From NCBI RefSeq assembly GCF_003966975.1, contig NZ_AP018437.1, forward strand, positions 2,728,001 to 2,792,000: 64,000 bases of DNA, given 5' to 3'. The stretch is from Pelolinea submarina (GTDB taxonomy: Bacteria; Chloroflexota; Anaerolineae; Anaerolineales; Anaerolineaceae). The notes under the pieces are model-generated. The model did no database searches and was not told the DNA's origin. It was given only the letters and a program-made list of their open reading frames with translations. Below are positions 1 to 8,073 of the stretch, piece after piece; position 1 is the first letter of the stretch; each line of letters starts with the position of its first letter. A program made the translations under genes and the position numbers.

Positions 1-281
1 TCGGAGGACGCAAGCACCAGTACATTCAAACCAGGTGCTTCTTCACCCGGCGCCAATAATGACGGCCCTACTTCCTCACGCGGGTCAAAAGGAGCAAACC
101 ATTGGGGAAACACACCCACGGTAATGATAAACAATAGTAAAACAGCACTGATTACTACAAACCACCAATCGCCGCCGTACCACTTGCGCGCCAGCAGCAT
201 CTTGCGCATCCATCCAACTTTATCCAATTCCAATTGCCATTCCGGCACGGAATCACTTACAACTTCTCGTTTATTTTCCAT
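1..281 (-). CDS. Oligopeptide/dipeptide ABC transporter permease, OppC/DppC type (N-terminal part)
   Basis: Only the first 93 residues lie in the window; the rest runs off the left edge. Translation from the ATG at 281 gives a charged N-terminus (MENKREVVSD), a hydrophobic segment at about residues 41-57, then the start of a periplasmic stretch containing FAPFDPREE. That is the usual layout of the OppC/DppC permease N-terminus, where TM1 is followed by a P-x-DP segment. It begins 15 bases downstream of the OppB-like gene on the same strand, so it is the next gene in the operon. The call rests mostly on context, because the diagnostic EAA loop is outside the window. Confidence 0.75.
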   Translation of the reverse strand, partial: MENKREVVSDSVPEWQLELDKVGWMRKMLLARKWYGGDWWFVVISAVLLLFIITVGVFPQWFAPFDPREEVGPSLLAPGEEAPGLNVLVLASS

Positions 282-296
282 CTTCTACCAATCTCG

Positions 297-1319
297 CTAA
301 TATCGAATTCTGGGGTCGATTACCGCATTTAATAAATCCATGACAAGGGAAATGATTGCAACAAAGAAAGCAAACATGGCAATCGTACTTTGTACAGCCG
401 TGTAATCACGTAATGCAATGCGTTCTACCAGGTAACGGCCAATTCCCGGCCAGGAGAAGGTCGTTTCGGTAAGGACTGCCCCTGCGATCAGGATAGCAGT
501 CTGCAACCCAATCAGCGTCAGGATTGGAATAAAAGTATTTCGCAGCGCATGGTGATAGACCAGCCGCTTTTCGGAAATACCGCGCGCTTTACCGGCAGCA
601 ATAAAATCAGAGCGCAGCATTTCAATCATGTTGGCACGCGTCAAGCGAATGAATACACCTGTGAGTGCCAACCCCAATGTCAATGAAGGCATAATCAAAT
701 GTGAGACGGCTGAACCCAGAGCCGGCCAATTTTGGGTGAGGATCGCATCCAATACGTAGAAATTTGTCTTGGATTGGAAAGTAGTCAAAATCATCGAATC
801 CATCCTGCCGGAGAGTGGCAGCCAATCCAGACGGACACCGAAAATGATTTGAAAAATCAGCCCCATGAAGAAAATCGGGATGGAATATATAAAAATGCTG
901 AATAGCCGAATGATATAGTCAACCGGCTCTTTACGATGTTTGGCGGCAAATGCCCCCAAACCGACGCCAAAAATGGTGGTGAACAACATGGCGGGGATAG
1001 TCAATTCCAGGGTGGCGGGAAGGCGCTCGCCCAATTCATCCCGGATAGGTCTTTCACCCTGCGTCAGGGCATTGCCAAAGTCAAAGGTGACAATATCTTT
1101 CAGATAATTGCCATATTGAACCAGGATGGGATCGTTCAAGCCCAGTCGTTCGCGTAGCACATTAGCCTGTTCTTCACTGACACGCGGGCCTAATTGCGAA
1201 CGAATTGGATCGCCCGGCAAAACACGCATGACAAAGAATATCAGGCTTACCAGGATCAAGACCATCGGAATTGTTAACAAGAGCCGGGTGATCAAGAATT
1301 TTCGAAACGAAGAAGACAT
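297..1319 (-). CDS. Oligopeptide/dipeptide ABC transporter permease, OppB/DppB type
   Basis: 340 aa, the normal length for this family. It shows the N-terminal hallmarks of DppB/OppB: a first helix (about 10-30), the VLPGDP motif, the short LGLNDPILVQYGNYL segment and about five further membrane helices. The cytoplasmic EAA-type loop reads DFIAAGKARGISEKRLVYHHALRN, with the G three residues after the A. A GGAG ribosome site lies 8 bases before the ATG. It forms the membrane pore of a peptide importer, together with the partial permease downstream and the binding lipoprotein upstream (1443-3116). The operon's ATPase genes must lie beyond the left edge. Confidence 0.92.
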   Translation of the reverse strand: MSSSFRKFLITRLLLTIPMVLILVSLIFFVMRVLPGDPIRSQLGPRVSEEQANVLRERLGLNDPILVQYGNYLKDIVTFDFGNALTQGERPIRDELGERLPATLELTIPAMLFTTIFGVGLGAFAAKHRKEPVDYIIRLFSIFIYSIPIFFMGLIFQIIFGVRLDWLPLSGRMDSMILTTFQSKTNFYVLDAILTQNWPALGSAVSHLIMPSLTLGLALTGVFIRLTRANMIEMLRSDFIAAGKARGISEKRLVYHHALRNTFIPILTLIGLQTAILIAGAVLTETTFSWPGIGRYLVERIALRDYTAVQSTIAMFAFFVAIISLVMDLLNAVIDPRIRY

Positions 1320-1400
1320 AATGGTATTACTCCAAAACCAAAAATTTTTTCTCTAGGTGCTTCTAATGATAAATGCGGATAATAGCAATGAAACTGTAAT

Positions 1401-1432
1401 AATGGTGAGGGTTATTGCTAACCCTCACCATT
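1401..1432 (-). terminator. Hairpin between binding-protein and permease genes
   Basis: A perfect 14-bp inverted repeat (AATGGTGAGGGTTA, loop of 4) lies in the 123-base gap after the binding-protein gene and before the permease gene. On the transcribed (minus) strand it is followed by ATTACAG rather than a long U-run, so it may act as a 3'-end stabiliser or a leaky terminator that leaves more binding protein than permease. The T-run lies on the plus strand. Confidence 0.6.
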
Positions 1433-1442
1433 TTTGTTGCTT

Positions 1443-3116
1443 TTACTCTGCAGTCATGCCATAGGTATGGTTGAATACCAGGTAGCGCAGTGAAGGAGCA
1501 TCAACTTTCACTACTGTCAAACCATCGACAGACTGGAGCCGTGTGGATTCCACGGGACCCAGGGTGCGCCAGGCAACGTCGATCTCGCCCTTTTCCACAG
1601 CGTTGGCCATGGTGGTGGGATCGGCGAAGTACTTGACGATAACGTTCGGGATAATGGCCGCATCTTCGCCAGTGTAATATTCATTGGCTGCGAGAACCAT
1701 TTGTTCGCCGGGAACGTGGGAGACCATCTTGTACTGTCCAATGCCATCGATTTTGTCGGGGAATTGAACAATTTCATCCGCCGGGAACTCGGCCGGATTT
1801 ACCGGAACGAAGGGGGCGGTAGCGGTCAGCGCCGGGAAGAAGCCGACGGGGTTGTCTAACTTGTAAACAACGGTCTTCGCATCGGGGGCTGTTACGGTAT
1901 CAACATAAACCTGAACCAGGCCGGAAACCTGACCCTCAAGCGTGTTGAGGCGATCCCATGAGTAAACATAAGCATCGGCGGTCAGAGGAGTGCCATCAGC
2001 GAAGGTCAGACCATCTTTCAACGTATAGGTATAGGTCAGTCCATCGTCACTGATAACGGGGAAGTCGGCAGCTGCGGCGGGAACCAATTCGGTGGTGCCG
2101 GGGGTATAACCCATCAGCGCCATACCGGTGTTCTTGATGATTTCCCAGTCGTGGGTGGAGTATGCATCGTTTGCATCCAAGCTGTTCACCTCATCGGTGG
2201 TACCGATGATGATGGTGTTGGCGTCGCCGGAAACGGGGGTATATCCATCAGCGAAGCTGAGGACATTGTAGTTGAACTCAAATGAACCACCGATGGCTAC
2301 GCCTTCAACGCCGTTGCGGTAGGTGATGTATTCCGGTTCCCAGAATAACGGGATGGTGGGGACATCATTCGCATACAGCTCACCGATCTGCTGATACAGG
2401 TCCGCGCGAACGGTGGTATCAGTTTCGGCAGCAGCAGATTGCAGCAATGCATCCATGTCAGGATTGCAGTAGTTGACGCCGTTGTCAGGTGACTGTTCGC
2501 AGGAGGCGAACGGGGTCAGCCAGTTGTCGGGGTCGACGAAATCCGGGAACCAACCCAGCATGAACATGGGCAGGTCGCCAGCAACGAAACCATCAACGTA
2601 CTCAGCCCAGTTCATGGACTGCAGGTTGACGGTGATCATGCCGGTCTCTTCCAATTGTTCCTTGAGAACCTGCATGACATCGGCGGTGGTGGTGCCGTAA
2701 TGTTCGGGCGGATACCACAGATCGAAGACGAAGGGATTCGCTTCGGAATAGCCGGCGTCGGTCAGCAGCTGCTTGGCCATGTCCAAATCACGCGTGCCGT
2801 ATTTGTCCAGGAAGGGTTCCGTGGCATACGGGTAGCTTGCGGGTACCATGTGATAAGCAGGGGTATTGCGGCCTTCGAAAACACGGTCGACGAGTGCTTC
2901 GCGGTCGATCGCAGCGGCAATCGCTTCACGCAGTTCGGGTGTCCATAACGGACCGGCAGCAGCCTCTTCAGCAGGTGCGGCTTCTTCAGCAGCAGGTGCG
3001 GCTTCTTCAGCAGCAGGAGCAGCTTCTTCTGTTGTGGCAGCAGGCTGGCAAGCTGTGATCAGCATACCGGCGAGCAGCACAAAAATAAACAAAGCAAAAA
3101 ATTTATTCTTACTCAT
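1443..3116 (-). CDS. Peptide ABC transporter substrate-binding lipoprotein (SBP_bac_5), apparently circularly permuted
   Basis: 557 aa. It has a signal peptide with lipobox ITAC (Cys23), then an Ala/Glu/Pro-rich linker. Residues 56-292 match what is normally the C-terminal half of OppA/DppA-type proteins: the PELREAIAAAIDREALVDRVF helix, NTPAYHMVP, and the AEYVDGF...LGWFPDFVDPDNWL and PTIPLFW segments. Residues 298-557 match the normal N-terminal half: IIIGTTDEVNSLD, ISDDGLTYTYTLKDGLTF, DGTPLTADAYVYSW, the domain around GIGQYKM, KGEIDVAWR, and finally RYLVFNHTYG, which normally directly precedes the helix found here at residue 58. The halves are therefore swapped, with the break at the inter-lobe crossover. 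It is the first gene of the opp-like operon and has a strong GGAGG site. The binding role follows from the family; the ligand is unknown. Confidence 0.88.
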   Translation of the reverse strand: MSKNKFFALFIFVLLAGMLITACQPAATTEEAAPAAEEAAPAAEEAAPAEEAAAGPLWTPELREAIAAAIDREALVDRVFEGRNTPAYHMVPASYPYATEPFLDKYGTRDLDMAKQLLTDAGYSEANPFVFDLWYPPEHYGTTTADVMQVLKEQLEETGMITVNLQSMNWAEYVDGFVAGDLPMFMLGWFPDFVDPDNWLTPFASCEQSPDNGVNYCNPDMDALLQSAAAETDTTVRADLYQQIGELYANDVPTIPLFWEPEYITYRNGVEGVAIGGSFEFNYNVLSFADGYTPVSGDANTIIIGTTDEVNSLDANDAYSTHDWEIIKNTGMALMGYTPGTTELVPAAAADFPVISDDGLTYTYTLKDGLTFADGTPLTADAYVYSWDRLNTLEGQVSGLVQVYVDTVTAPDAKTVVYKLDNPVGFFPALTATAPFVPVNPAEFPADEIVQFPDKIDGIGQYKMVSHVPGEQMVLAANEYYTGEDAAIIPNVIVKYFADPTTMANAVEKGEIDVAWRTLGPVESTRLQSVDGLTVVKVDAPSLRYLVFNHTYGMTAE

Positions 3117-3413
3117 TGTTCTCCTCCAAAAATTTTTTATTCAGTATTTTACAAACTCCTAACTCAACATCGGCAATAATCACCACCTCCTTAGGAAAAT
3201 ACTTAAACATTGATTTTACCAGAAAAATGATTTTTATCATGTCCCTTTAGTAATTCATCATGATATTACAATGATATTTTAGTAATCTCGTAAATTATAC
3301 ATAATTCACGAATGAAATAGGCAATGAAAATAATGTAAAACGGCCTGTTGATTTTCCAGAAAACAAGCCGTTTTCAGCCTGATCGCTACATAAATTTTGG
3401 AGTAACTGTCAAA
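3117..3413. other. Intergenic region, no gene
   Basis: About 300 AT-rich bases between the peptide-binding-protein gene and the TolB-like lipoprotein gene. It must hold the promoter and leader of the peptide operon (minus strand). A second Shine-Dalgarno-like TAAGGAGG lies about 70 bases upstream of the start used here. The terminator of the lipoprotein gene (3337-3374) is at the other end. I see no further coding potential. Confidence 0.5.
3337..3374 (-). terminator. Terminator of the TolB-like lipoprotein gene
   Basis: The inverted repeat AAAACGGC/GCCGTTTT with a 22-base loop lies 40 bases past the stop codon at 3414. In the transcribed direction the second arm ends in TTTT. Confidence 0.6.
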
Positions 3414-4562
3414 TTAATTACCCCAGCGCGGTTGGTAATCACAGTAGGTATTTTCCGTCAATCGGCGGATATCCGTACCATCCTTGCGCATGATATAAAT
3501 TTCGCAGCCGTCCGATTCCCAGTAATGGTCTCGGTAGGACATGAAAGTTATCCATTGGCCGTCCGGCGAGAAAGATGGAGAAAGGTTATCACCGCCGCTG
3601 GTGATCGTTACAGGGGCTTTTCCCACTTCCATTAATACAATTTCGCGGTCGTGGGCATCTTTTGTACCGGAGTAAGTTGCGATGGTATAGTCTACTGACC
3701 AATCCGGACGCCCATCCAAACCGCTGAGTTCATCGACCTTTTGGATGGTCGTGCCCCCGGCGTTCATATAATAGATTCCGGCTTTCCCATCCTCACGGGA
3801 GGTGAATAATACTTTGCTGCCATCTTCCGACCATACCGCGTCTTTATTATTGTAGTATGCCACCAGGTCCAGCAGGTTGCTGCCATCCCGATTCATGACA
3901 GAAATGTATTGTTCCGTATCGCTGACATAGCGTGTGAAAATGATGCGCAGTCCATCCGGAGAGAACATCGGTGAGTATAAGTCGCCTTCAATATCCCCAA
4001 CCATATGCATATTGCCTTCCAGATCCATTTCATAAATCTTGGGAGAACCGCTGTGTGAGCCAATAAACACAAAACTGTTGCCGTCCGGCCCCCAGGAAGG
4101 AGATAAGTGCTGGTGCAGCAGGTCATTGGTTAGCTGGCGGAATCCTGTCCCATCCGCGTTAATCATGCAAATCTGATCGTGGCCGAATGTATTGTCCACC
4201 TGGCAGGTATAGATAATCCTGCCGGTAGGTTCACCTGTTGAAGTGCCTGCTTCAGCCGCGGCGATTTCCTCCGCAGTGGCAGTTTCGACAGGGGCAGCAG
4301 TCACTTCAGTCGTTGCAGCAGCCTCGCCGGCAGGTGTAGCCGTTCCCTCTGCCATCACAGCAGCAACATTAACCAGAGTGGCTGTTTCAACCGCTTTATC
4401 CGCTTCTTCCGTCGCAGATGTGTCATTGCTTATAATGGCAAAAATTTCTTTTAACATATCTCGAGAAGGTTCAAGCCAGCTGGATAAGTTCACCGGTGCT
4501 GTACATGCAGATAAAAGTATTAAAGAAACAATCGTTAGGATAAAAAGCTTACGAGTTTTCAT
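3414..4562 (-). CDS. Lipoprotein with TolB-like (PD40) beta-propeller
   Basis: 382 aa. The signal peptide ends in lipobox LLSAC (Cys20), followed by about 100 residues of Ala/Thr/Glu-rich linker. From about residue 115 there are repeated PD40/WD40-like blades: SPSWGPDGNSFVF, SPMFSPDGLRIIFTR, AVWSEDGSKVLFTS and SPSFSPDGQWITFMS, each followed by an I-Y-x-M type strand. The protein is a membrane-anchored, outside-facing propeller of five to six blades. Similar proteins serve as binding or scaffold modules, and no enzymatic residues are evident. It is followed by its own terminator. The upstream gene on the same strand, 14 bases away, is the nitroreductase-like protein, so the two may share a transcript. 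Confidence 0.82.
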   Translation of the reverse strand: MKTRKLFILTIVSLILLSACTAPVNLSSWLEPSRDMLKEIFAIISNDTSATEEADKAVETATLVNVAAVMAEGTATPAGEAAATTEVTAAPVETATAEEIAAAEAGTSTGEPTGRIIYTCQVDNTFGHDQICMINADGTGFRQLTNDLLHQHLSPSWGPDGNSFVFIGSHSGSPKIYEMDLEGNMHMVGDIEGDLYSPMFSPDGLRIIFTRYVSDTEQYISVMNRDGSNLLDLVAYYNNKDAVWSEDGSKVLFTSREDGKAGIYYMNAGGTTIQKVDELSGLDGRPDWSVDYTIATYSGTKDAHDREIVLMEVGKAPVTITSGGDNLSPSFSPDGQWITFMSYRDHYWESDGCEIYIMRKDGTDIRRLTENTYCDYQPRWGN

Positions 4563-4576
4563 AATTACTTCTCCTT

Positions 4577-5056
4577 TTAGATAAGTTGGATTTCAATGAG
4601 TGGCAATTCATGTGCCAACAGGCGTATATCCTGATCGCTGCCGTCGATTTCATACCCCATGAATTTGGCTAACTCTTTCATCGCCAGAGGATGATCATGC
4701 GCATAGTTCAATAAAACTTTTTCAGAATCAACCTGGCTCAACTCTCTGGCAAATGCCTCATCGTAGAGTTTTCCGCGGAAATTAATCTCGATTTGCGGTG
4801 TTTTTGAAATATTCTTATACCAGTCCGATTGCTGCCGAAATCCGGATGCAATATATATCTTGCGTTGGTCGGGATCATAATCAACAACTTCTACAACCGT
4901 TTTATAAATTTTTCCGCTATTTCGGCCTATATGCGACAATTGCACAAAACGGCTGCCCATGATTGAACCCAGCCCGATGTTATAAAAAAAGTTGGGTAAT
5001 TTAAATAACACTTTTTCAATTCCCCGCGGGGGTTTGATATCTTTGATTTTTTTCAT
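4577..5056 (-). CDS. Deazaflavin-dependent nitroreductase family protein (DUF385-like)
   Basis: 159 aa, typical of the small split-barrel F420/FMN-binding family. Characteristic parts are the basic N-terminus with PPRGIEKVLFKLPNFFY, RFVQLSHIGRNSGKIYKTVVEVVDYD (the family strand with IGRKSGK-R/T), IYIASGFRQQSDWYKNI and PQIEINFRGK. In characterised relatives this fold binds coenzyme F420 and reduces activated double bonds or nitro groups. Its presence suggests, but does not prove, that the host makes F420. The physiological substrate is unknown. Confidence 0.75.
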   Translation of the reverse strand: MKKIKDIKPPRGIEKVLFKLPNFFYNIGLGSIMGSRFVQLSHIGRNSGKIYKTVVEVVDYDPDQRKIYIASGFRQQSDWYKNISKTPQIEINFRGKLYDEAFARELSQVDSEKVLLNYAHDHPLAMKELAKFMGYEIDGSDQDIRLLAHELPLIEIQLI

Positions 5057-5111
5057 AGTCCGCTACTCTAACACAATTATACATACAGCAGGCTATCTCG
5101 GAATAACAAAA

Positions 5112-5137
5112 GGAGCTGAATGGGTTCCATCAGCTCC
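5112..5137 (-). terminator. Terminator after the LysW-like gene
   Basis: GGAGCTGA/TCAGCTCC with a 10-base loop lies 35 bases downstream of the stop at 5172. On the minus strand the second arm is followed by TTTTG. Confidence 0.7.
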
Positions 5138-5171
5138 TAATATTTAATTTTATGAAAGTGATTAATCCTTT

Positions 5172-5390
5172 TTAATAATCCTCTTCATCGATTTCATCTT
5201 CGTAATCTTCGTCGTCATCCATCATAGGCCAATCCAATTCCAACGGATCCAACCAGACAACTTCCAATTCGGCACCGCAACTCTTGCATTCAACCAGTTT
5301 CCCAATTCGAGGTTGCGAGCCTACTGATACCTCACTGCCACATTGCGGACATTCGGCACTTTGCATCATTTCAATCTCCTCTTTTTTCAA
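5172..5390 (-). CDS. LysW-like small zinc-ribbon acidic protein
   Basis: 72 aa. It resembles LysW, the amino-group carrier of the lysine/arginine AAA-type pathway: two CxxC pairs (CPQCG at about 14-18, CKSCG at about 35-39), the GKLVEC...AELEVVWLDPLEL strand region and a very acidic tail. Classical LysW ends in EDWGE, whose terminal Glu carries the substrate; this protein ends in EEDY and so lacks that residue. No lysX, lysZ, lysY or argX relatives are nearby. It may bind zinc and act as a carrier-like or adaptor protein, but carrier function is doubtful. A GGAG-type ribosome site precedes the ATG and a terminator follows. Confidence 0.7.
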   Translation of the reverse strand: MKKEEIEMMQSAECPQCGSEVSVGSQPRIGKLVECKSCGAELEVVWLDPLELDWPMMDDDEDYEDEIDEEDY

Positions 5391-5610
5391 ATAAAGAATT
5401 TATTAATGCGAATCGCATTGATTTACCCACTCTCGTTCAAACACTTTATCCTGAACAATTTCTTTATTTTACACATCCGTTAAGTGGCGCATATATTACA
5501 CCAATTTTTAGAAATTGAACAGATTAAATTGCTATTCTTTTCATTATATTTTTATAGGAAAGCAAGACATTTTCCTAATCTGAGTAAAATTGAAGCTAGG
5601 AATATCATTC

Positions 5611-6564
5611 ATGCGTATCTCGAATCTGGTCTCAACCGCACATTCAATCAACCATTCCATCGAGGCGATGGTACTGCCCCAGTTAATCCGGCCGCAAACC
5701 GTTTTCTCCGAAGAGGATTTGGGCAGGTTGTCAAATGATGTTTCAACCGCCCTTGCAAAAACTCATCAATTATGCCAAAAGATGAACGGCAAACCCGAAG
5801 ACCTGCCCACGCCATCGTTCCGTGCGTATCAATGGCTGAAGTTCATCGAGGAAAGAGATTGGCTTTTTGCGCACGCCCATGCAATCGATGATTTCTACCG
5901 CCTGCTGCCTCCCCTATTTCCCAATTTGAAATTGGGAAATATTTCCAAATCACTGGAAATCGAAATTTACCATTCCGCTTACCTTTTCCGTTCGAGTCAG
6001 AAAGGCCGCAAGGTTTTTCTGGAAGTAAATGAAGGTTTCATCCAGGCGCCGACCGCGATCAAACAAACCCTTCTGGAAACCGCTTTGAAAAGGCGGACTG
6101 TAAAACGCCTGAATGTCATAAAAGCCTATACCGGTCAGGCGGATTATCGGGTCATATCCGCGGCGCTGCAGGCAAACAATGGCGGCAACCGGCTCGCGGG
6201 CCGGGGAAAATATTTCGATTTGACCGTCGTTTTTGGCAGAGTTAACAACCAGTATTTTGAGGGCAGTTTATCCCAACCACGATTGACGTGGAGCAGCCGC
6301 AGGACGACCCGCCGGCTGGGCGCCTACCATCCCGAATCGGACACTATCACCATCAACCGCCGGTTGGACAGCGCCGATATTCCCCTCTATTTACTGGAAT
6401 ATGTCATGTACCATGAAATGCTGCATAAAAAGATTGGTTTAAAGGAAGTCAACGGCCGGCGCTATGCCCACACGAAAATTTTCAGGGATGCCGAACGAAA
6501 ATTTGAATCCTACCAACAAGCAGAGGCGTTGATTAAGGAATTAAACCAGAAGAATTTGTTTTAG
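5611..6564 (+). CDS. SprT-like/M48-like metallopeptidase domain protein
   Basis: 317 aa from the ATG at 5611; an in-frame TTG lies 21 bases upstream. The recognisable part is C-terminal: LEYVMYHEMLHKKIG contains HExxH, followed about 18 residues later by AHTKIFRDAERKF, whose His may be the third metal ligand. This is the SprT/WLM-like arrangement. The strand-rich stretch before it (YFDLTVVFGRVNNQYFEG, RLGAYHPESDTITINRRLD) is also typical of SprT-like proteins. The N-terminal 150 residues are helical and unrecognised. No signal peptide is seen, so it is probably cytoplasmic. The gene stands alone, 55 bases before the flavoreductase gene. Confidence 0.6.
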   Translation: MRISNLVSTAHSINHSIEAMVLPQLIRPQTVFSEEDLGRLSNDVSTALAKTHQLCQKMNGKPEDLPTPSFRAYQWLKFIEERDWLFAHAHAIDDFYRLLPPLFPNLKLGNISKSLEIEIYHSAYLFRSSQKGRKVFLEVNEGFIQAPTAIKQTLLETALKRRTVKRLNVIKAYTGQADYRVISAALQANNGGNRLAGRGKYFDLTVVFGRVNNQYFEGSLSQPRLTWSSRRTTRRLGAYHPESDTITINRRLDSADIPLYLLEYVMYHEMLHKKIGLKEVNGRRYAHTKIFRDAERKFESYQQAEALIKELNQKNLF

Positions 6565-6619
6565 ATTTCAGCTACAATCTTATTAACTATGAATTGGTGG
6601 AGATGAAAGTGAGGCTGCT

Positions 6620-7951
6620 TTGAAAACGAAAAACCTGCTCTCGGGGTTCTTTTTTGCCTGTCTTTATACTTTTTTGATCCTCTTTCCTGTGATTATTCTG
6701 CTGCTTGGGCCGAAATTCAGCGGGCGCCCCAGCTTGCTTGATCTTTCCGTCAGCCTGGCCTTCGTCGGCCTGGCCATCATGGCCCTGCAGTTCGTCAACA
6801 GCGGGCGCTTGAAATTTTTCAACGCGCCCTTTGGAACCGATCTGGTTTACCATTTCCACCGCCAGATTGGCATCGCCGCGTTCTTTTTGGTTTTCGCGCA
6901 CCCCATCCTGCTATTCATCCTGGACAGCCGCTACCTGCGCTATCTGAATATCTTTACCAGCCCCCTGCCGGTAAAGTTCGGTTCACTGGCTGTGCTGTTC
7001 CTGGTTTTGGTCGTCTGGCTGGCTGAATATCGCCAAAAGCTGAAAATCCCATACTGGTTCTGGAAATTCTGGCACGGTATCATCGCCACCGTCATGGTTT
7101 CCATGGCGCTCATTCACATCTTCCTGACCGGCAATTACGTCAGTCAGTCCTGGAAGAAAGAACTCTGGATCGGCTATTCCGCCTTATTCATTGCCATGTT
7201 GATCTATACGCGTGTGATTTACCCGCTTAGACTAACGCGCAACCCCTTCATCGTATCGGAAGTAAAGAAAGAACGCGGAGACGTATGGACGATTACTTTG
7301 AATCCTCCCGTGGGAAAGGAAGTCCATTTTCATCCCGGCCAATTTGGCTGGCTGACCGCCTGGAAGACACCTTTTTCAGACAGTGAACATCCTTTCTCCA
7401 TCGCCTCCAGCGCGGAGCAAACCGGAACGCTGCAAATGTCGATTAAAAACCTGGGACCTTTCACCGAAAAAATCCAGAACTTAAAGGCAGGCAGCCAGGT
7501 ATACGTGGATGGCCCTTATGGCTCTTTCAGCATCGACCGCTATCCCGAAGCGAAAAATCTGGTGCTCATTCCCGGGGGCATCGGCGTCACCCCCATTATG
7601 AGCATACTGCGCACGCTGGCGGACCGCGGCGACCAACGCCCCATCAAAGTATTCTACGCTTACCAAACCTGGGACGCGGTTACCTTCCGGGAAGAAATGG
7701 AAGAGCTGCGCCAAAGGTTGAACATGGAATTGGTGTATGTCATCGAGCGCCCGCCCGAAAACTGGCAGGGTGAATCCGGTTTCCTGAACAGCGCCATATT
7801 AAAGAAATACCTGCCGGAAGATTGGCTGGGAGCTGAAACGGAAGTGTTTTTATGCGGCCCTACACCCATGATGAACGCGGTTGAAAAAGCGCTGCACCAA
7901 ACCGGTTTTTCGGAAAAGAAAGTCCATACCGAAAGGTATTCTTTCGCTTAG
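6620..7951 (+). CDS. Ferric-reductase-like transmembrane flavoprotein (haem/FAD/NAD(P)H)
   Basis: 443 aa. Roughly residues 8-205 form six membrane helices with conserved histidines that probably bind haem (YHFHRQIG, FAHPILL, WHGIIATVMVSMALIHIF), as in ferric reductase and NADPH-oxidase-type domains. Residues 210-443 form an FNR module: HPFSIAS for FAD, IPGGIGVTPIMS for the nucleotide phosphates and LCGPTPMMNAV near the C-terminus. There is no C-terminal 2Fe-2S domain. The start is TTG, chosen because a GTGAGG ribosome site lies just upstream and no ATG or GTG is available in frame before conserved residues. It passes electrons from NAD(P)H across the membrane, with the acceptor unknown. Iron is an attractive guess because feoAB is next door in convergent orientation. 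Confidence 0.85.
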   Translation: MKTKNLLSGFFFACLYTFLILFPVIILLLGPKFSGRPSLLDLSVSLAFVGLAIMALQFVNSGRLKFFNAPFGTDLVYHFHRQIGIAAFFLVFAHPILLFILDSRYLRYLNIFTSPLPVKFGSLAVLFLVLVVWLAEYRQKLKIPYWFWKFWHGIIATVMVSMALIHIFLTGNYVSQSWKKELWIGYSALFIAMLIYTRVIYPLRLTRNPFIVSEVKKERGDVWTITLNPPVGKEVHFHPGQFGWLTAWKTPFSDSEHPFSIASSAEQTGTLQMSIKNLGPFTEKIQNLKAGSQVYVDGPYGSFSIDRYPEAKNLVLIPGGIGVTPIMSILRTLADRGDQRPIKVFYAYQTWDAVTFREEMEELRQRLNMELVYVIERPPENWQGESGFLNSAILKKYLPEDWLGAETEVFLCGPTPMMNAVEKALHQTGFSEKKVHTERYSFA

Positions 7952-7962
7952 GAGATTGCCTT

Positions 7963-8055
7963 ATGCGTCAAAGATATTCCAAATACTTCGTGTATCTGAT
8001 CGTCCTCAGCGCGGTTGCGCTTTCACTGGCTTTTGCCTTTTTGAAAGCGGCCTGA
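7963..8055 (+). CDS. Small single-helix membrane peptide (30 aa)
   Basis: A short frame starts 11 bases after the reductase stop, with a GGAG site spaced 8 bases from the ATG: MRQRYSKYFVYLIVLSAVAL and on to FLKAA. It has a basic N-terminus followed by about 18 hydrophobic residues, a plausible tail-anchored or accessory subunit of the reductase. The ribosome site and tight spacing support it; conservation cannot be judged here. It could be spurious. Confidence 0.45.
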   Translation: MRQRYSKYFVYLIVLSAVALSLAFAFLKAA

Positions 8056-8073
8056 AGCCGGCCAACCGCTGCG

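Noticed and set aside
3117-3190. In-frame upstream extension of the permuted binding protein with a second Shine-Dalgarno-like site
   Set aside because: It would add about 23 residues before the signal peptide and needs a GTG or ATT start; the ATG at 3116 with GGAGGAG gives a proper lipoprotein signal.
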